From: Lachnospiraceae bacterium
GTDB lineage: Bacteria > Bacillota > Clostridia > Lachnospirales > Lachnospiraceae
Assembly: GCA_910574745.1 (NCBI GenBank)
Contig: CAJTCE010000025.1
Location: 1-56,928 of the forward strand
Direction of reading: 5' to 3'
Length of the DNA: 56,928 nucleotides
The notes under the pieces were generated by a model that was given only the letters and a program-made list of their open reading frames with translations, had not been told where the DNA came from and ran no database searches. This document shows, piece by piece, positions 1 to 8,788 of the stretch. How positions within the stretch are numbered: position 1 is the first letter of the stretch; every line of letters begins with the position of its first letter. The position numbers were made by a program, and so were the translations under genes.

Positions 1-173
1 GAATGTCAGGGCACAGACCCAGCGAGAACTGATAGGGTAAGCATATGGATATACATCGTCAGAACATTATTTACCAGTAACTACATCCATTTATGGATGA
101 TGATATAAAAATTTAAAAATATATCGGGAGATGTATTGACAAATTTCAAATTTTGAGATAGGAGGATGATAGG
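1..173. other. Leader region upstream of the first lipoprotein
   Basis: No gene can be supported here. A short palindrome lies at 84-99 (arms CATCCAT and ATGGATG around TT) and could be an operator or a small hairpin in the leader of the next gene. A TTGACA hexamer begins near 136, but no good -10 follows at normal spacing. An AGGAGG ribosome binding site sits eight bases before the start at 174. Confidence 0.4.
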
Positions 174-608
174 ATGAAAAAATATTTTTGTATGATGCTG
201 ATTGTCATGACACTTCTTATAAGTGGCTGTGGTTCTAAAATGAAGGATGGCTTCTATACGGCGGAAATGTCCGATTATTCTTTCGGCTGGAAGGAATACT
301 TATGCATTCTTGTCAAGGACGGGGATATTGTTTATGCAGAATTTAACGCCAAAGACCCCAGCGGCTATATCAAATCCTGGGATAATGCATATATGGAAAA
401 TATGGGCACGCTTTCAGGCACATATCCCAACGAATATACAAGATATTATGTTGCCGAACTGATCGAATCCCAAAATTCCGAAGACATAGATACCCTGACG
501 GGGGCCACTACCTCCGGAAGCAACTTTACAAGACTTGCCGCTGCGGTAACAAAACAGGCCGTCAGGGGAAAATCCACCACGATTATCGTAGAATCCGAAG
601 CGGAATAG
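174..608 (+). CDS. Small lipoprotein with an FMN-binding (FMN_bind-like) domain
   Basis: A 144-residue exported lipoprotein. The N-terminus has lysines, a hydrophobic stretch and a lipobox (LLISGC) at about residues 14-19, so the mature protein should be anchored by Cys19. The rest reads like an FMN_bind domain: FYTAEMSDY and YAEFNAK strands early, and near residue 110 the motif DTLTGATTSGS, which matches the [ST]GAT motif to which FMN is covalently attached in RnfG/NqrC-type domains. Proteins of this kind carry electrons at the outer face of the membrane. A clear AGGAGG precedes the start. The deacetylase downstream converges with it, so it appears monocistronic. The redox partner is unknown; another FMN_bind protein occurs at 31.5 kb. 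Confidence 0.8.
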   Translation: MKKYFCMMLIVMTLLISGCGSKMKDGFYTAEMSDYSFGWKEYLCILVKDGDIVYAEFNAKDPSGYIKSWDNAYMENMGTLSGTYPNEYTRYYVAELIESQNSEDIDTLTGATTSGSNFTRLAAAVTKQAVRGKSTTIIVESEAE

Positions 609-618
609 AAATCCTGCT

Positions 619-1344
619 TTAATCCAGAAGAATTTCGTCTACCGTTACAAATTCATATCCTTCCTTCTGCAGTTCGTCTATGATGGTAAATGCCGCCATA
701 ACGCTTGTTTTGTACTGGTCATGCAGCAAAATAATGCCGTTATCCTTGGCATTTGCCATAACCCTTTTGACTACCTTGGAAGCGTCCTTGGTACACCAAT
801 CCTGGGGATCAATGCTCCACAAAACACAAATCATTCCCGTATCGCTTTCAATCCCGTCGTCGCATTGTCCAAAGGGCGGGCGGATAAACTGGGGACGTTC
901 TCCCGCTATCTTCTCAATCAATTCATTGGCGGATACTACCTCCGATTCAATCAACGCCGTATCAGCATTTTCAAGCCCTACATGATGGAAGGTATGGTTT
1001 CCGATCAAATGCCCGTCATCTGCAATCTGCTTCACAATATCGGGGTATTTTTCCACTGCGCTTCCCATGAGAAAAAAAGTAACCTTTACTCCCCGCTTCT
1101 TAAGCCCTTCCAAAAGCATGGGCGTATAGACGGGATGAGGACCGTCGTCAAAGGTCAGGGCAATTTTTTTTCCGCCTGTCTCCTCGGGTTTATCATCCTT
1201 TTCCGTCTCTGATTGCCATATTACGGTTTCTTTCATTTTATCCTCACGAAACCTTCCCGTAAAAACCCAATAGCCTGCAAGGAGCAGATAGGCCGTTACA
1301 ACGCCTCCGATCATCAGCCGAAATAATTTACGTCTGTCTTTCAT
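619..1344 (-). CDS. Membrane-anchored polysaccharide deacetylase (NodB fold)
   Basis: About 241 residues counted from MKDRRKLF, chosen because AGAGGA lies just upstream; a start five codons earlier is possible. One transmembrane anchor (about residues 10-29) is followed by a linker and a NodB/carbohydrate esterase 4 domain. The domain shows TFDDGPHP near residue 65 (catalytic Asp and metal-binding Asp), HTFHH (metal-binding His pair), RPPFGQ and a late LLHD motif. Such enzymes remove acetyl groups from peptidoglycan N-acetylglucosamine or N-acetylmuramic acid (PgdA, PdaA) or from other glycans; the actual substrate cannot be read from sequence. It is convergent with the lipoprotein gene, ten bases apart. 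Confidence 0.9.
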   Translation of the reverse strand: MKDRRKLFRLMIGGVVTAYLLLAGYWVFTGRFREDKMKETVIWQSETEKDDKPEETGGKKIALTFDDGPHPVYTPMLLEGLKKRGVKVTFFLMGSAVEKYPDIVKQIADDGHLIGNHTFHHVGLENADTALIESEVVSANELIEKIAGERPQFIRPPFGQCDDGIESDTGMICVLWSIDPQDWCTKDASKVVKRVMANAKDNGIILLHDQYKTSVMAAFTIIDELQKEGYEFVTVDEILLD

Positions 1345-1435
1345 AGATTCCTCTTGCATGGTTTATTATACAATATATGTGGCGAAAAGGAAAAAATGTT
1401 GCCCTTTTACAGGGCTTTGCTATAATAAAACCAAC

Positions 1436-1481
1436 CTTACAACAGCTGTAAGTGGTATCCGGCCGTTCACGCTCCTATAAT
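1436..1481 (+). promoter_or_regulatory. Candidate BceR-type operator and promoter of the bce operon
   Basis: A near-perfect inverted repeat (CTTACA-N5-TGTAAG, 1436-1452) directly abuts a poor -35 (TGGTAT, 1453-1458), which is 17 bases from a perfect -10 (TATAAT, 1476-1481). A bad -35 with a palindrome pressed against it is the usual layout of an activator-dependent promoter, and TNACA-N4/5-TGTAA resembles reported BceR-like boxes. A second possible promoter (TTGCCC-N16-TATAAT, ending at 1426) lies just upstream. The leader also contains an imperfect stem pairing AGCCTTATT with AACAAGGCT (near 1497 and 1537). Binding by the response regulator at 4426 is inferred. Confidence 0.55.
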
Positions 1482-1578
1482 GAGACCAGACAAAAGCCTT
1501 ATTGTCAGACCGAGTTTAGAGCGCCTCATTTAACAAGGCTATAGGTACTGGCAAAATCAAACAAACAGGAGGATTGTT

Positions 1579-2361
1579 ATGAATCTGAATCATCGTATTT
1601 TACAGGTGGACCGGCTTACCAAAATCTACGGCAAAGGCACCCAGAAAACAGAAGCCTTACAGGGCATTTCTTTTGATGTGCTGGAGGGAGAATTCCTTGG
1701 CATTATGGGAGCAAGCGGTTCCGGCAAAACCACCCTTTTAAACTGCATCGCCACCATGCTTAAACCAAGCTCCGGAAAAATCCTTTTGAAAGATAAGGAT
1801 ATTTCCTCCCTTAAGGGAAACGCCCTGGCAGACTATCGGGGACATGAAATCGGCTATCTTTTTCAGGAATTCGAGCTCTTAGATAACATGACCGCACAGG
1901 AAAACATCGCCCTGCCTTTGTCCCTTCAGGGAATCAGTTTAGAGCAGGCACAAAAAGATATTCTGCAAATTGCAGAGCGCTTCGACATTACAGAGGTTTT
2001 GGAAAAGTTCCCTCCTCAGATGTCCGGCGGACAAAAACAGCGTACAGCAGCAGCCAGAGCTTTCATTTCCAATCCCGGAATCATACTGGCGGATGAACCT
2101 ACAGGCGCACTGGACAGTAAAAATTCCAAAATCCTTATGGATATGCTTGCCGCCATGAATCAAGAAGAACACAAAACCATTATGATGGTTACCCACGACC
2201 CTAACGCGGCGAGCTATTGTTCCCGTATTCTTTTTATACAGGACGGACGGCTGTTTCATGAACTTAGACGAAACCGGCAGGAAGAAACGACGGAAGCATT
2301 TTACGATCGAATTGTAACGGTAATCGCACAATTGGGAGGAGGGAGCGCAAATGTTCTTTAA
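1579..2361 (+). CDS. bceA: BceA-type ABC transporter ATP-binding protein
   Basis: A 260-residue ABC ATPase of the MacB/LolD/BceA group. Walker A is GASGSGKTT at about 44-52, the signature is MSGGQKQR near 148, Walker B is ILADEPTGALD near 168, and the switch histidine is in MMVTHDP. An AGGAGG precedes the ATG. The gene overlaps the permease gene by 11 bases, and a response regulator and kinase follow, so this is the full BceABRS arrangement. In such modules the transporter both frees lipid II-cycle targets from peptide antibiotics such as bacitracin or lantibiotics and acts as the sensor for the kinase. Which compound it recognises cannot be told. Confidence 0.93.
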   Translation: MNLNHRILQVDRLTKIYGKGTQKTEALQGISFDVLEGEFLGIMGASGSGKTTLLNCIATMLKPSSGKILLKDKDISSLKGNALADYRGHEIGYLFQEFELLDNMTAQENIALPLSLQGISLEQAQKDILQIAERFDITEVLEKFPPQMSGGQKQRTAAARAFISNPGIILADEPTGALDSKNSKILMDMLAAMNQEEHKTIMMVTHDPNAASYCSRILFIQDGRLFHELRRNRQEETTEAFYDRIVTVIAQLGGGSANVL

Positions 2362-4360
2362 ACAGGTATGGCGCAACGCCATCAGACACAGAAAAGACAA
2401 TGGTCTGTTCTTCGGTTCCCTGATTATTGCCATTATAGCCTTCTATACCCTTCTTTCCTTAAAGGAGCAGGACGTTATGCGCTACCTTGCAGCCGTGGAA
2501 AGCGTCGCAGTTTCAAAGCTGTTTAAACTGATTCCCTTAGTGTATATGGTTTCACTGTTCTTTGTGTTCTTTCTGGTATATTTTGCCTGCAAATATCAGA
2601 CGGACAGCAGGCGAAAGGAATTTGGCATGTATCTTATGCTGGGAATGAAATACAGCCGCCTGTTTGCCATTCTCTTTTGCGAAACCTTTTTAAACAGTCT
2701 GATTTCCCTGCTGACAGGCATTCCCCTTGCCCTGTTTCTGACGGAAGGAATCAGCCTGACCACCGCAAAGCTTGTAGGTTTAGGCATTATCGGGCACCGC
2801 ATATCCTTCTCCCCCGACGCCCTCCTCTATACTGTATGCGGCTTTACCCTTGTACAGCTATTATCTGTATTCGTTATCTGTATGAAACTTTCCCATACGG
2901 AACCCGCAGCGTTTCTGGCTGATGATTTTGCACAGGAACATGAAAAAAACTTTTCAGGAAGCGGAGCGTTCTTCTTTTTGGCCGGTGTGCTCCTTCTCAT
3001 CATAGCTTACGCAATGGGCATGGCAGTCTTGGATACCCTCGGCTTTGGGGCATTTTTTATGGTTTTCCTCTTTGGAACCTTAGGCACCATTTTCCTTTAC
3101 AAGGGGCTTGGATATGTAATCGGAAAAGGAATTGAAAAGAAAAGCAGGCGCAAGGCAGGGCTTTCGGTATTTACTGCCAGACAGCTTCAGGAAAATGTGT
3201 TCTGCCAGCACCAATCGCTGGCCGTTTCCTCCCTTCTGCTGCTCTTGTCCTTAGCCTGTATCTCCTTTGGTATCGGAACAGCGGCAGGCAGCCATGAAAC
3301 AAGAACCACAGACCTTTCCGTCAAGGGAAGCGACGCACAAATCCAAAGCTTTCTTTCGGATGAGGAAATTGCCCCCATGATAGAAACCGCTTATCCCATG
3401 TACTTGTCCTATACTCATACTTCCCGGGATCTGGAGCCTGTCAAAAATGCGATGGCAAAGCTTCCTCAATCAGACCTGCGGGATAATATGATGGAAAATA
3501 TCACAGACAGCTGCGATTACATTCTATCGGAGTCCAGTTATAACAGTCTGTTGTCCGCAATGGGAAAAGTGCCTGTTTCATTAAACCCGGATCAGATGGC
3601 GTTATTCTCATCTATGTCTACAGCTGATTTTACCAATATCATGAACGCCGCCTTAAATCAGAATGTGACTATAAAGGTAAACGGCGCAGAGTACAGTCTT
3701 CTGCCCTGCTTATACTACGACAACATCGTTGCCGACCGTATGATTTCCCTTTATACCGCGCTGATCGTCCCTGACGAAGTATTTGAAGAAATCGCAGACG
3801 ATTCCGAACCTTTCTGTTATAATCTTCATCTGTCCGAAAGCGTTACTGCGGAAAAAGGGCTTCTGGCAGCACTTTCCGACATGGGAGAAATACTTTCAGC
3901 CCGTGGACTGGAATACGACAGCTATCTGGGAGGAATCGGAAGGAATCTTTTTTATACGGTAGCATCCAGCTATCTGACACTTTACCTTGGCATTTTGTTT
4001 CTGCTGATTGCCAACACGGTAATCGGGCTGAAATACCTGATATGGCAGCGTCAGAACAAGCACCGCTATATAACCCTGCTGATGCTTGGCGAAAACAGGA
4101 ACGCTTTATGTCAGTCAGCGAAAAGCCAGATACAGACATTTTTTAACCTGGCGCTTGTGATAGCTGCCATAAACGGTATTTTTGCCGTATTCTCCATGTT
4201 CAGGAGCTTTTTAAGACTTCCTTCCACTGCCGCCTTTTTATTGGTGGCATTGATGGCGGCTGCTGCCTTCCTGCTGTTTATTTTGACGGAACTTGTGTAT
4301 ATTCATGTGGTAAAACGGACAGCGTGCCGGGAAATTATGGAATTAAAACTATCCAGATAA
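2351..4360 (+). CDS. bceB: BceB-type ABC transporter permease (FtsX family)
   Basis: A 669-residue membrane protein with the BceB plan: a first helix near residues 20-38, a cluster of helices to about residue 290, a large extracytoplasmic domain at roughly 305-535, then three C-terminal helices. FtsX-like sequence is visible in the first cluster (RRKEFGMYLMLGM). The large outer domain between helices VII and VIII is the hallmark of this family and sets ligand specificity. It overlaps the ATPase gene at its 5' end and is translated with it. A second antibiotic-type transporter at 48.7-50.3 kb is of a different class and lacks this domain. Confidence 0.93.
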   Translation: MFFKQVWRNAIRHRKDNGLFFGSLIIAIIAFYTLLSLKEQDVMRYLAAVESVAVSKLFKLIPLVYMVSLFFVFFLVYFACKYQTDSRRKEFGMYLMLGMKYSRLFAILFCETFLNSLISLLTGIPLALFLTEGISLTTAKLVGLGIIGHRISFSPDALLYTVCGFTLVQLLSVFVICMKLSHTEPAAFLADDFAQEHEKNFSGSGAFFFLAGVLLLIIAYAMGMAVLDTLGFGAFFMVFLFGTLGTIFLYKGLGYVIGKGIEKKSRRKAGLSVFTARQLQENVFCQHQSLAVSSLLLLLSLACISFGIGTAAGSHETRTTDLSVKGSDAQIQSFLSDEEIAPMIETAYPMYLSYTHTSRDLEPVKNAMAKLPQSDLRDNMMENITDSCDYILSESSYNSLLSAMGKVPVSLNPDQMALFSSMSTADFTNIMNAALNQNVTIKVNGAEYSLLPCLYYDNIVADRMISLYTALIVPDEVFEEIADDSEPFCYNLHLSESVTAEKGLLAALSDMGEILSARGLEYDSYLGGIGRNLFYTVASSYLTLYLGILFLLIANTVIGLKYLIWQRQNKHRYITLLMLGENRNALCQSAKSQIQTFFNLALVIAAINGIFAVFSMFRSFLRLPSTAAFLLVALMAAAAFLLFILTELVYIHVVKRTACREIMELKLSR

Positions 4361-4425
4361 TTGCAAGGCATTAAAACCGGAATGGCAATGATTCATGAAA
4401 CTATTTTGTAAGGAGGTAATACGTC

Positions 4426-5100
4426 TTGACACGGATTATGATTGTAGAAGACGATATGTATCTGAAAGAAGAACTTATGATGACCTTTGCAAAGAAGGGA
4501 TACCGGGTAGGCGGTATCTCTTCCTTTGCCGCACCGGAACAGGAAATCATGGATTTTGACCCGGATCTTTGTGTACTGGACATCAATCTGCCCGGCAAAT
4601 CCGGCTTTGAACTGTGTAAATGGCTAAAAGCCCATGCCTCTTTTCCCATTCTGATTCTGACTGCCAGGGATACCCTAGAAGATGAGCTTACCGCCCTGGG
4701 CCTGGGAGCCGACGACTTTTTAGTAAAGCCCTGTCATCCGGATCGCCTTTTAGCCCGCGGGGCACGGCTTTTACAAAATTTCCGGAAGGTAAAAAGCCTG
4801 ATTCTGGCTGGAAGCCTTTCTCTTGATACCGATACCTATAAGCTGATGTTTAGGGACACCTATGTCATTTTGCCGGAAACCGAGGGGAAAATCATGCAGC
4901 TTTTAATGGAACGCCACCCATCCCTTGTTACAAGAGCCGAACTTTTTTACGCCGTATGGGGTACGGAAGAATTCTGTGATGAAAACATTTTACAGGTCAA
5001 TATCACAAGGCTTCGGAAAAGACTGGACGCTCTGGGACTTGGTAAAGCTGTGCAAAACATCCGGGGACAGGGTTACTATCTGGAGGTGGATAAGCTATGA
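4426..5100 (+). CDS. bceR: OmpR-family response regulator of the Bce module
   Basis: A 224-residue response regulator with a TTG start, chosen because AAGGAGG lies nine bases upstream and translation then opens with MTRIMIVEDD. The receiver domain has the acidic pair in VEDD, the phospho-acceptor Asp in VLDINLPG, a conserved Thr in LTARD and Lys in LVKP. The C-terminal winged helix has LRKRLDALG and ends in IRGQGYYLE, typical of OmpR/PhoB DNA-binding domains. It overlaps the kinase gene by four bases. The natural target is the promoter of bceA just upstream. Confidence 0.93.
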   Translation: MTRIMIVEDDMYLKEELMMTFAKKGYRVGGISSFAAPEQEIMDFDPDLCVLDINLPGKSGFELCKWLKAHASFPILILTARDTLEDELTALGLGADDFLVKPCHPDRLLARGARLLQNFRKVKSLILAGSLSLDTDTYKLMFRDTYVILPETEGKIMQLLMERHPSLVTRAELFYAVWGTEEFCDENILQVNITRLRKRLDALGLGKAVQNIRGQGYYLEVDKL

Positions 5101-6095
5101 AAAATTTGTTGCATAAAACCGGGCACTGGCTGCTTCTCTTTTTCATAACAGATTTGATTTTTTTCTTTGTCACATGGCTGTTAACTCCGGGCATGTTAAA
5201 AAGCGTGGGATTATTCCTTGTGCTCTTTACCGCAATTGCCCTTGTCGCAGGCTATCTCATGGAAAACCGACAGCAGCAAAAACAGCTGAAGGCACTGGAT
5301 AATTTTCTGGAAAAAATAGATGAAGAATCATTTCTACAGCTATCGGCTCTTATGAAAGCGCCTTTACAGCCTGCTATGAAGCAACTGTACGACCAGTTTA
5401 CAAGTCTTACCGACGCCATGAACGAAAAACAATTGAGTCTGGAAAATTACAGGGACTATATCGAGGCCTGGACCCATGAAATGAAAACGCCTCTTTCCCT
5501 TGCCGCCCTTGTTATGGGTAATCACAGCGAAGAAATGAGTCCTTACGTAAGGAGCCGCATGGGTTATGTTTTCCATCTGATTTCTGAAGATGTGGAGCGG
5601 ATTTTATATTATGCCCGCTTACAGGCTGACCATGTGGACTATCATTTTTCCAATGTAATGCTGGATCAATGCGTTTCCCTGGTCTTATCAGATTTCCAGC
5701 CGTATATAGAGGAAAAAAACATTGCAGTTTTCTCAGACCTTCAGCCTCTTACAGTTGTAACGGATAAAAAAGTATTAAGCTTTATGATCGCCCAGCTCCT
5801 TAGCAATGCCATAAAATACGCCGCTCCCCATAAGGGAGAAATCCGCATTTCCATAAATAGGCACTCCCATAAGACCATACTCTCCGTTTACGATAACGGA
5901 AAGGGAGTTTTGCCCGAGGATGCTCCGTTCATTTTTGACAAAGGCTTTACAGGAAACCATCAAAACCGTCAGAATGCCACGGGAATGGGGTTATATCTGG
6001 TAAAGAAATTTGCCGATGCCATGTGTGTGGAAGTCGGTCTGGGGGAAGGAGCTGATCGCGGAGAAGGGTTTTGTATAGAATTGGAATTTCCTTAA
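5097..6095 (+). CDS. bceS: Intramembrane-sensing histidine kinase of the Bce module
   Basis: A 332-residue kinase. Two N-terminal helices (about 10-30 and 36-54) are separated by only a few residues, so there is almost no outer sensor domain. This defines BceS-like kinases, which take their signal from the BceAB transporter. The H-box is in WTHEMKTPLS (His near 127), followed by N-box LLSNAIKYA, G1 YDNGKGV and G2 GMGLYLVKK. The start ATG overlaps the regulator stop. The last codons overlap the end of a convergent Rpn-type remnant by three bases (stop codons interleaved at 6092-6095), leaving no room for a dedicated terminator. Confidence 0.93.
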   Translation: MKNLLHKTGHWLLLFFITDLIFFFVTWLLTPGMLKSVGLFLVLFTAIALVAGYLMENRQQQKQLKALDNFLEKIDEESFLQLSALMKAPLQPAMKQLYDQFTSLTDAMNEKQLSLENYRDYIEAWTHEMKTPLSLAALVMGNHSEEMSPYVRSRMGYVFHLISEDVERILYYARLQADHVDYHFSNVMLDQCVSLVLSDFQPYIEEKNIAVFSDLQPLTVVTDKKVLSFMIAQLLSNAIKYAAPHKGEIRISINRHSHKTILSVYDNGKGVLPEDAPFIFDKGFTGNHQNRQNATGMGLYLVKKFADAMCVEVGLGEGADRGEGFCIELEFP

Positions 6096-6355
6096 ATGCT
6101 GTATTCCTCGCACAGCGCTTTAAGGTACGCTTCATCGTCTACTGCCCTTTTTAAATCATCAATGCGGTTGCCAGACAAAAGGATTTTGTTTAGCATCAAT
6201 ATGCGCTCTACTTTAAGCCGTCCCTCTTTCCGACCAAGTTCTAATCCTTCTTCCCGTCCAAGTTCTAATCCTTCTTCCCGTCCAAGCTCCCGCTCATCCG
6301 CACGAATCAATCTCATTTCTCTCTCTTCGTCAAATTCATAAATACTCATCTTCAC
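6092..6355 (-). pseudogene. C-terminal remnant of an Rpn/PD-(D/E)XK family transposase-like protein
   Basis: An 87-residue frame that looks like only the tail of a much larger protein. A short acidic segment is followed by repeated EEGLELGR units and a basic helix, then LKALCEEYSI. Charged repeat tails of this kind are typical of the C-terminus of Rpn (recombination-promoting nuclease/transposase) proteins; the nuclease domain is absent. No good ribosome binding site is seen. The repeats come from a 24-base tandem duplication (6234-6281). The identification rests on the tail only, so the family call is tentative. Confidence 0.5.
6234..6281. repeat. Two perfect tandem copies of a 24-base unit
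   Basis: The unit starting CCAAGTTCTAATCC is present at 6234-6257 and 6258-6281; a diverging third copy begins at 6282. On the minus strand it encodes the eight-residue EEGLELGR-type repeats of the Rpn-like tail. The length is a multiple of three, so copy-number change would keep the frame. Confidence 0.85.
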
Positions 6356-6657
6356 AACCTCCGCCTTTCATGCCCTGCATTTCCTGCCTCGTCTGAAACT
6401 CCTGCTTTTAAATTATTTGTCTGGATTTTAAAAGCATTGATTTCAAGATGCCTTCCGGCAAGAAATTAGAATGCACTAAGACGGTGCAAAAGAATGTCAG
6501 AAATATATACTTTGGTCAGATTCTGGCACTTGCCGCATTATATGTCAATATATTTTTTATGTTTTTTCGTTCAGTTTTTTTCTGCAAAAAATATATCTCT
6601 ATTGACATTTTATCCACTAATCATCCTTTATAATATTTCTAAAATTCTTTATAAAAA
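6356..6657. other. AT-rich intergenic region, no gene seen
   Basis: About 300 bases between the Rpn-like remnant and the aldo/keto reductase terminator. It is AT-rich with several T runs. A TTGACA near 6603 and a TATAAT near 6630 are present, but about 21 bases apart, which is too far for a standard promoter. I see no convincing coding frame. Confidence 0.4.
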
Positions 6658-6703
6658 GGCTGAAACACGGGAGAAAGGAAAAGTCCTTCTCCATATTTCA
6701 GCC
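6658..6703 (-). terminator. Rho-independent terminator of the aldo/keto reductase gene
   Basis: A long stem: GGCTGAAA pairs with TTTCAGCC and an inner GGAGAAAGGA with TCCTTCTCC around a short loop. Read on the minus strand it is followed by a T run, so it ends transcription from 6763-7896. Confidence 0.85.
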
Positions 6704-6762
6704 ATTTTCTATTACTATATTTCCTTTTTGCCAATTTTCCTACAGAAATTTTTCTTGTGCCA

Positions 6763-7896
6763 TCAGCCGCCTAATTTCTTCGTAAAATCAGACATCGCCT
6801 CCGATATCTTAATCTGCTGGGGACATACCGCCTCACAGCTTCTGCAGCCTACGCAGGCGCTGGGACGTTTTTCTTCCGGTATTGTTGCTATTAACATAGG
6901 CGCAAGGAAACCGCCTCCCGTGAAGCAATGTTCATTGTACATATCTATCAATTCCGGAATATTTAATCCCTTGGGGCAATGGCTGACGCAGTAATGGCAA
7001 GCCGTACAGGGCAGGTTGCTCTGCTTTAACATTTCATCAGCAATGCCTAAAAGTCCGTCCCACTCCTCTTTATTAAGGGGCTTATCCGTTTCAAAGGTCT
7101 GTATATTCTCCTTTAGCTGCTCCATATTGGACATACCCGAAAGCACCATAGTTACCTCAGGCAATGCCTGTAAAAACCGGAATGCCCATGCAGGAACGCT
7201 CTCATCCGGTCTCAATGCCTTTAGCTTTCCTTCATCCTCAGCCTTCAGGGAAGCCAGCTTTCCGCCTCTTAAAGGCTCCATAACCCATACGGGAAGATTC
7301 CATTCCTTTAACAATTCCATTTTTCCTTTGGCGTTCTGGAAAGACCAGTCAAGCCAGTTTAACTGAATCTGGCAGAATTCCATGGATTTTCCGTACTTAT
7401 CAAGGAAACGCTTCATTACCTCACAGCTTCCGTGTGCGGAGAATCCCAGATGGCGGATGCGCCCGTTTTCTTTCTGTTTTACCAGATAATCATAAATTCC
7501 GTATTTTTCATCCAGATATGCGTCAATATTCATCTCGCATACATTATGCACCAGATAGAAATCAAAATAATCCACCCGGCATTTCTCAAGCTGTTTTTCA
7601 AAGATTTCTTCTACCTTATCCATATTGGACAGATCATAGCCGGGAAACTTTGTAGCAAGATAGTAGCTTTCCCTGTCATACTGACTGAGCACCTTTCCCA
7701 TAACGGTTTCGGAATTACCGCTATGATATCCCCATGCGGTATCGTAATAGTTGATACCCTTTTCCATGGCATATGCCACCATTTCCGCCGTCTTTTCCTC
7801 ATCGACCCTTGCATCATCCCCGTCAATGACCGGCAGGCGCATAGTCCCCAGTCCCAATGTGGAAAGCTTTAAGTCCTGATACTCTTTGTAAACCAT
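6763..7896 (-). CDS. Aldo/keto reductase with C-terminal 4Fe-4S clusters
   Basis: About 377 residues. The second ATG is chosen because it lies eight bases after AAGGAGG; another ATG six bases upstream is too close. The N-terminal TIM barrel has LGLGTMRLP, the active-site YDTAWGYHSG (Asp and Tyr) and the Lys in ATKFPGYD. The C-terminus carries two ferredoxin-like motifs, CTACHYCVSHCPKG near 300 and CVGCRSCEAVCP near 350, which should bind two 4Fe-4S clusters. Such fused reductases are common in anaerobic gut Clostridia; the substrate is not known. The gene lies just after a frameshifted ankyrin gene read in the same direction. Confidence 0.9.
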   Translation of the reverse strand: MVYKEYQDLKLSTLGLGTMRLPVIDGDDARVDEEKTAEMVAYAMEKGINYYDTAWGYHSGNSETVMGKVLSQYDRESYYLATKFPGYDLSNMDKVEEIFEKQLEKCRVDYFDFYLVHNVCEMNIDAYLDEKYGIYDYLVKQKENGRIRHLGFSAHGSCEVMKRFLDKYGKSMEFCQIQLNWLDWSFQNAKGKMELLKEWNLPVWVMEPLRGGKLASLKAEDEGKLKALRPDESVPAWAFRFLQALPEVTMVLSGMSNMEQLKENIQTFETDKPLNKEEWDGLLGIADEMLKQSNLPCTACHYCVSHCPKGLNIPELIDMYNEHCFTGGGFLAPMLIATIPEEKRPSACVGCRSCEAVCPQQIKISEAMSDFTKKLGG

Positions 7897-8551
7897 TTCC
7901 ATTTCCTCCTTGTTTTCAAATTTAAAAAATATGCCAGCGGCTCCTCTTTGTAGAACTCCTCTGCCTTACATGAAGCATTGGGCGTAACATAATCCATGTC
8001 CATCCCATGTTCCTTTAAAAGCAGGAAGATTCGGGATAAATCATCTTTCAGTTCTTCTGTTACGATTCTGTCATTCCCCAGCTTATGCTGTACATGGTTA
8101 TATGTGGGCAAGATCTGTCTTGCCTGAAGGCAGAAACGCCAGAGACATGAATTGCCGTTTACGTCCGCCCCCATTTCAATCATTTTTTCGAGAATGCCGT
8201 AGGCCCTGTCCGCCTTTTCCCTGGTGGAAAAACTTCCATCCCGCCATAAGGGGAATTGGTATTCCATCTGCAATTCATGACTGCCGCATTAATGGCATCA
8301 TGAAGAACCGGCGCCCTCCATTCATTCGCGCAGGTATCCGCTTCCATAAAATTCACATCAGCCCCTGCATCCAGCAGATACTGGGCAATATCAAAATTTC
8401 CTGTTTTTAAAGCAACCTGCAAGGGCGACTGGCCGTCGTCTTTTTTAGGCGGCTGCTTGGCTGCACATGCAATCAGCTCCGGTTTCTTCTCAAGCAGTTC
8501 CCTGACCGCAGCAAGGTCATTCTGCCTGACAGCCTGAAAAAGCTTTTTCAT
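7869..8551 (-). pseudogene. Ankyrin-repeat protein, frameshifted
   Basis: Two overlapping minus-strand frames make one protein. The first (from 8551) begins MKKLFQAVRQNDLAAV and has ankyrin units with SPLQVALKTGNFDIAQYLLDAGADVN. It continues to about 8270, then runs into unrelated sequence after AAVMNC. The second frame takes over at about 8265 (PLWRDGSFSTREKADRAY) and carries another ankyrin-like unit, KMIEMGADVNGN, to 7869. One missing or extra base near 8260-8275 explains this. Its role, probably protein binding, is unknown. The end of the second frame runs over the start of the aldo/keto reductase gene. A sequencing error cannot be excluded. Confidence 0.7.
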
Positions 8552-8788
8552 CTATGGCTTATCCTCCGTACCCTTCACGATTATGATAACTTTAATTGTA
8601 AAATTATTATAACGATAAACAGCTTTAAACACAAATAGTTTTTACACATATTCTATGATGCTATAACAAAAACATCAGCGTATATCACACCAATATAATC
8701 CCCCACAAACTGCAACAGTCAAACCATAAGCAATATCTAAAGCAGATATCCGATTCCCTTTTTCGTTTCACGCCCGGATTACGCCGTA

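Noticed and set aside
680-1212. Open frames opposite the deacetylase gene
   Set aside because: No ribosome binding site and no recognisable motif, while the minus strand encodes a full NodB domain with its catalytic residues.
6234-6281. Possible CRISPR-like or regulatory repeat
   Set aside because: Only two 24-base units in tandem without spacers; they simply encode a repeated octapeptide.
6601-6635. TTGACA and TATAAT pair between the Rpn remnant and the aldo/keto reductase
   Set aside because: Spacing of about 21 bases is too long for a normal promoter, and no gene starts downstream on that strand.
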